Positions 7,128 through 9,840 of a DNA stretch of 9,840 nt are shown here, one piece after another. The stretch covers positions 1 to 9,840 of the forward strand of contig USTA01000019.1 of NCBI GenBank assembly GCA_900557475.1, in the 5' to 3' direction. The stretch is from an uncultured Clostridium sp. (GTDB taxonomy: Bacteria > Bacillota > Clostridia > TANB77 > CAG-508). Within the stretch, counting starts at the first letter, position 1; the number at the start of each line of letters is the position of its first letter. The notes below the pieces were generated by a model. It was given only the letters and a program-made list of their open reading frames with translations, had not been told where the DNA came from and ran no database searches. The translations under genes and the position numbers were made by a program.

Positions 7128-7700
7128 ATGGAAACAAATATTGAAAAATTAAAAGAATATTTAGGAAAAAGAGTATCAGAAAAAAGATTAAGCCATAGTA
7201 TAGGTGTTATGAATATGTGCGAAAGATTGGCACATATTCATAATTCGGATATAACTAGGGCGAAGTTAGCAGGGCTTATGCATGATATGGCAAAAGAGTT
7301 AACAAAAGAAGAAAAGTTGAATTATGTAAAAGAAAATGAGATTAAACATAATAAATATGAAGAAAAATTTGTAGATATATTACATGGAAAAATAGCAGCA
7401 GATATGTGCAAAAAGCTATATAAGTTCGATGAAGAAATGTGTATAGCAATAGCATATCATACTACTGGTAAAGAAAATATGTCTTTATTAGAAAAGATAG
7501 TATTTATTGCAGATAAAATAGACGAAACGAGGAATTATGAAGGTATAGACGAATTAAGAGAATTAGCATACAAAGACTTAAATAGTGCTATTTTAAAAAA
7601 CATTGATAAAGAAATTGCTAGAAAGCTAGAGGAAAAAAAGTGGATTTCAGAAGAAAGTTTAAAAACTAGAAATTATTTGCTTCTAAATAGTGAAAAATGA
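7128..7700 (+). CDS. yqeK: YqeK-type HD-domain Ap4A hydrolase
   Basis: YqeK proteins are HD-domain phosphohydrolases that symmetrically cleave Ap4A to two ADP. The 190-residue protein keeps the metal-ligand set: H23 (RLSHSIGV), H52-D53 (GLMHDMAKE), H86 (LHGKIAAD), H111 (AIAYHTTG) and D129 (FIADKID). The family signature ending ADKI..R.Y.GIDELRELA is present at 128-147, with DE where many members have EP. In many Firmicutes yqeK sits beside nadD and rsfS; here it is instead 8 nt downstream of ddl with a GAGG ribosome site overlapping the ddl stop, so it belongs to the murF operon. Family assignment is secure; the substrate is inferred from the family. Confidence 0.9.
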   Translation: METNIEKLKEYLGKRVSEKRLSHSIGVMNMCERLAHIHNSDITRAKLAGLMHDMAKELTKEEKLNYVKENEIKHNKYEEKFVDILHGKIAADMCKKLYKFDEEMCIAIAYHTTGKENMSLLEKIVFIADKIDETRNYEGIDELRELAYKDLNSAILKNIDKEIARKLEEKKWISEESLKTRNYLLLNSEK

Positions 7701-7718
7701 ATAAATATGTGATATAAT
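7690..7718 (+). promoter_or_regulatory. Extended -10 promoter of the DnaJ-like gene
   Basis: GTGAAA (7690-7695), a 17-bp spacer and TATAAT (7713-7718) preceded by TGA (extended -10) overlap the end of yqeK. The start near 7725 would give a leader of about 24 nt with AGGAGGGGG (7737-7745). No CIRCE heat-shock operator is seen. No terminator separates it from yqeK, so read-through is also possible. Confidence 0.6.
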
Positions 7719-7748
7719 GTTTGCAGCATAGAATCTAGGAGGGGGAAA

Positions 7749-8627
7749 ATGAGCTTTAAAGATTACTATAATATACTAGGTTTAGAAACAAATAAAGTAA
7801 CAATAAATGAAATAAAAGTTGCATATAGAGAACAAGCTAAAAAGTATCACCCAGATATGAACGGTGGAGATACTACTCTTGAGGACAAGTTTAAAGACAT
7901 AAATGAAGCATATAAAACTTTATCTGATGAAAAGGCAAGACGAAAATACGACAGAAACTGGTATGTATATACAGAAAGAAAGAAAAAAATAAGTGCAAAA
8001 GAAAATGAAGAAAAGAAAAGTTTTTGGCAAAAATTAATGGATTTACTTTTCGGAGTATCTAGTACAAACAAAAAAGTAAACCCAGAAAAAAAGAAGCCAT
8101 TACTAGGTGAAAATATAGATACAGAGATAGAAGTTAATATATTAGAAGCTTTTAATGGAACAAATAAAAAATTAAAGCTATTAGCAGTAGACGGAAAAAC
8201 AAAAACATTTTCATTAAAAGTTCCAGCAGGGGTTCAAAATGGCGACAAAATTAGATTTGTAGGACAAGGTAAGCCTGGAAAAAATGGTGGAAAAAATGGA
8301 GACTTATTAGTAAAAATAATAATAAAGGATACGGATAAGTTTAAGCTTAAAGGAACAGATATATATACAGAAATAGAATTGGCACCATGGGAAGCCGCGT
8401 TGGGCTCTAAGGTTTCAGTTGACAGTATAGATGGAAATATATCATTGGTAATTCCAAAGGGAACGCAAAGTGGAGAATTATTTAATATTAAAGAAAAAGG
8501 ATATAAAGTAGGAATGGGAAAGAGAGGCAATTTTTATATTAGTACAAAAATTGTTGTTCCTAAAAAGCCTACTGAAAAAGAAATAAAATTATACGAAGAA
8601 CTAAAAGAACTAGCAACAAATTGCTAA
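7749..8627 (+). CDS. DnaJ-like co-chaperone without zinc centre (CbpA/type II)
   Basis: J-domain proteins stimulate Hsp70 (DnaK) ATPase and deliver substrates. An N-terminal J domain (about 5-70) has the essential HPD motif at 34-36, KFKDINEAYKTLSD (47-60) and RRKYDR. The C-terminal substrate-binding domains begin near 120 with GENIDTEIEVNILEAFNG and include VPAGVQNGDKIRF (158-170) and IPKGTQSGELFNIKEKG (235-251). The CxxCxGxG zinc repeats of true DnaJ are absent. Instead of a long Gly/Phe-rich linker there is a Lys/Glu-rich stretch (76-118). At 292 residues it fits the CbpA/curved-DNA-binding class rather than DnaJ (about 370-380). It is not next to grpE-dnaK, so it is probably an accessory co-chaperone. 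Strong AGGAGG ribosome site and own promoter. Confidence 0.9.
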   Translation: MSFKDYYNILGLETNKVTINEIKVAYREQAKKYHPDMNGGDTTLEDKFKDINEAYKTLSDEKARRKYDRNWYVYTERKKKISAKENEEKKSFWQKLMDLLFGVSSTNKKVNPEKKKPLLGENIDTEIEVNILEAFNGTNKKLKLLAVDGKTKTFSLKVPAGVQNGDKIRFVGQGKPGKNGGKNGDLLVKIIIKDTDKFKLKGTDIYTEIELAPWEAALGSKVSVDSIDGNISLVIPKGTQSGELFNIKEKGYKVGMGKRGNFYISTKIVVPKKPTEKEIKLYEELKELATNC

Positions 8628-8648
8628 ATATGTATTAAAAAGACTTGG

Positions 8649-8677
8649 TTGACATATTATTGTAAATATGTTATAAT
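8649..8677 (+). promoter_or_regulatory. Consensus promoter with extended -10 before the unknown operon
   Basis: TTGACA (8649-8654), a 17-bp spacer and TATAAT (8672-8677) match the vegetative consensus at 12/12 positions, and TG at 8669-8670 adds the extended -10. It is the strongest promoter in the window by eye. The predicted start near 8684 leaves a purine-rich leader of about 35 nt with two ribosome-site-like stretches (AAGGAG 8693-8698 and AGAGGTG 8707-8713); the second is correctly spaced for the ATG at 8719. Confidence 0.88.
8652..8671. promoter_or_regulatory. Candidate operator: inverted repeat inside the promoter
   Basis: ACATATT (8652-8658) and AATATGT (8665-8671) are a perfect 7-bp inverted repeat with a 6-bp spacer, running from within the -35 to the base before the -10. 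A further copy of AATATGT lies at 8627-8633, just over the dnaJ-like stop codon. A dimeric repressor bound here would block RNA polymerase. No regulator gene is visible nearby, and AT-rich DNA produces such repeats by chance. Confidence 0.45.
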
Positions 8678-8718
8678 AAAAATGTTGAACTAAGGAGAAG
8701 TAAGAAAGAGGTGCTAAA

Positions 8719-9231
8719 ATGACTGAAGAATTTCAAGGTAAATATTTTAGTGTAACTGATCCTAATGGAGTAAATACAGTTATATATAGAATTAACAAAA
8801 CAGCCAAGGAATTACAAAAACAGTATCCTAAATATACTGTTGAAAGATTAGTGTACTCTGAAGAAATAAATGGAGCAGCAAAGAAGAAGACCTTTTTTGT
8901 AGACTATCCAGATCCAGAAGGAGAAGACTTAGTGATACTATCTTTTGGACAAGAAAAGGTTGTTGTAAATATGGGAGTATTAAAGGAAGATAGATTAAAA
9001 ATATCTAAAAGACCTATTCCTGTAAAATTTAATACAATATATTCAGAAATACCAACTGAATTTAAGGATTTTACATACACACCAAATTTACAAAGACCAA
9101 TTACAATCATAGATCCAGAGACAACAGAAGAAGTGAAACCAAAGCTCTATATAGATAACCAAACAAATGAAATTAAGGGAAAATGCAAATTAAAACCATA
9201 TAAATCTTATTTTACATTTGAGATAAAGTAA
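8719..9231 (+). CDS. Unrecognised 170-residue protein, first gene of the right-hand operon
   Basis: I do not recognise this protein. It has 170 residues, no signal peptide and no membrane segment, so it is probably cytoplasmic. It is rich in Lys, Thr, Pro and aromatic residues, with one cysteine (GKCKLK near 155). The N-terminal part has a short helical piece (NKTAKELQKQYPKYT) followed by alternating beta-type strands such as DLVILSFGQEKVVVNMGVL and RPITIIDPE, suggesting a beta-rich fold. The start is supported by AGAGGTG at 8707-8713. It is the first gene after a consensus promoter and is followed after 21 nt by a second small unknown gene and then a membrane protein, so it probably works with them. 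Confidence 0.85.
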   Translation: MTEEFQGKYFSVTDPNGVNTVIYRINKTAKELQKQYPKYTVERLVYSEEINGAAKKKTFFVDYPDPEGEDLVILSFGQEKVVVNMGVLKEDRLKISKRPIPVKFNTIYSEIPTEFKDFTYTPNLQRPITIIDPETTEEVKPKLYIDNQTNEIKGKCKLKPYKSYFTFEIK

Positions 9232-9237
9232 GAATAA

Positions 9238-9244
9238 AAGGAGG
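9238..9244 (+). promoter_or_regulatory. Ribosome binding site deciding a GTG start
   Basis: AAGGAGG lies 8 nt before GTG at 9253. The next in-frame ATG is 12 codons further in and lacks such a site, so the GTG is the better start. Confidence 0.8.
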
Positions 9245-9252
9245 ATATACAA

Positions 9253-9513
9253 GTGGTAAGTCAAAATGAGCCAACAGTAACAGCATCGATGCTTGTTTTA
9301 CAAAATGAAAGGACAAATGGAAATTATTTTGAGGGAAAAGCGGATGTAAATCAAAATCCTGAAGCAGCAATTGCAGAACAATTTATGAATATTATAGTAG
9401 GAGATTGTGCTAGAGATAACAAGATGCCAAGTTTTGAACAAAGAAAGCAAATGTCAGAGAACAAGCAAAGAAGAGATATGCTAGCAGGAAAAAATATAGA
9501 CAGAGATAGATAA
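9253..9513 (+). CDS. Unrecognised small hydrophilic protein (GTG start)
   Basis: This 86-residue protein matches nothing I recognise. It starts with GTG after a strong AAGGAGG site. The N-terminal half is Asn/Glu/Thr-rich (SQNEPTVTASMLVLQNERTNG). The middle contains a likely amphipathic helix, PEAAIAEQFMNIIVGDCARDN. The tail (from about 59, FEQRKQMSENKQRRDM onward) is highly charged and probably helical. It has one cysteine and no membrane segment. It sits 21 nt after one unknown gene and 26 nt before a membrane protein. The layout is that of a small cytoplasmic accessory or adaptor, but that role is inference only. Confidence 0.78.
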   Translation: MVSQNEPTVTASMLVLQNERTNGNYFEGKADVNQNPEAAIAEQFMNIIVGDCARDNKMPSFEQRKQMSENKQRRDMLAGKNIDRDR

Positions 9514-9539
9514 ATATTAAACTAAAGCGAAGGTGAATT

Positions 9540-9840
9540 ATGGAAAATAAATTTAAAAAATTCATGAAGAAAAATTTAAAGTATTTTATATTTGCACTAA
9601 TTTTGTGGGTGATTGCAGAAATTGTACTTGCAGCACCAATTGCATATACAATAAGTGAGAGCTATGTTGATGGTAAATTCGATATAGCTCTCTTTATACA
9701 GGATTTAGTAGGAAATATAGTATCATTTTCATCTATAACAAAGGTTTTTGATGAGGCTGTAATAGGGGTTTTTGAAAAAACAACATTATGGTTTGGAGCA
9801 ATAATTGCAATAGCAGTTACAATTGGAGCAATAAAAGGTA
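9540..9840 (+). CDS. N-terminus of a membrane protein (cut by window end); possible VirD4/TraG-like coupling protein
   Basis: The frame is open from ATG 9540 to the window end (100 residues, no stop), with AAGGTG at 9530-9535 as ribosome site. A basic N-terminus (MENKFKKFMKKNLK) precedes a membrane helix at about 15-37 (YFIFALILWVIAEIVLAAP onward). A segment of about 45 residues follows, then a second hydrophobic helix from about 81 (LWFGAIIAIAVTIGAI). Two N-terminal helices around a short extracytoplasmic loop are the usual start of VirD4/TraG-type conjugative coupling ATPases, and the wording of the sequence recalls some clostridial members. No Walker motif is reached, so the assignment is tentative; another two-helix membrane protein fits equally well. 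Confidence 0.8.
   Translation, partial: MENKFKKFMKKNLKYFIFALILWVIAEIVLAAPIAYTISESYVDGKFDIALFIQDLVGNIVSFSSITKVFDEAVIGVFEKTTLWFGAIIAIAVTIGAIKG

Noticed and set aside
7749..8627. Calling this gene dnaJ
   Set aside because: It lacks the four CxxCxGxG zinc repeats and is much shorter than DnaJ, and no grpE or dnaK lies beside it.
8682..8693. Tiny leader frames (ATG TTG AAC TAA at 8682, GTG CTA AAA TGA at 8711) before the unknown operon
   Set aside because: They are three codons each, one begins at or before the predicted transcript start, and neither has a supporting regulatory structure. They are probably coincidental.

Overview
The window is very AT-rich, with A/T-biased codon use and strong purine-rich Shine-Dalgarno sites. 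It looks like a low-GC member of the Firmicutes (Clostridia-type), possibly a gut-associated lineage. The conserved dnaX-ybaB-recR order and a homologue of the spore protein YpeB point the same way and suggest a spore-former. The species cannot be named from the sequence.

Left part (1-2035, + strand): the C-terminal two thirds of dnaX (DNA polymerase III gamma/tau), then ybaB and recR, tightly spaced. This is a conserved DNA replication and repair cluster. It ends in a small hairpin that overlaps both its own last stop codon and the stop codon of the convergent gene.

Middle (2037-4735): a minus-strand GT28-family glycolipid glycosyltransferase (MGDG synthase/UgtP type) is divergent from ypeB. 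The two predicted promoters are back to back with 3 bp between their -35 elements. ypeB is split by a one-base insertion near 3616, its usual partner sleB is not adjacent, and it ends at a strong T-tailed terminator.

Cell-wall operon (about 4760-7700): a near-consensus promoter drives murF, ddl (overlapping by 4 nt) and yqeK (8 nt downstream). MurF and Ddl make and attach the D-Ala-D-Ala end of the peptidoglycan precursor. YqeK is an HD-domain dinucleoside tetraphosphate hydrolase. A DnaJ-type co-chaperone with no zinc centre follows from its own extended -10 promoter.

Right end (8640-9840): a consensus promoter (TTGACA, 17 bp, TATAAT, plus extended -10) has a perfect 7-bp inverted repeat filling the interval between its two core elements. 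It precedes an operon of two unrecognised small proteins and the start of a membrane protein cut by the window edge. This is the least explained part. The membrane protein's N-terminus loosely resembles a VirD4/TraG-type coupling protein, so a conjugation or secretion locus may begin here, but that is a hypothesis only.

No tRNA, rRNA, CRISPR array, insertion sequence or riboswitch was recognised. No gene-free stretch exceeds about 140 bases.
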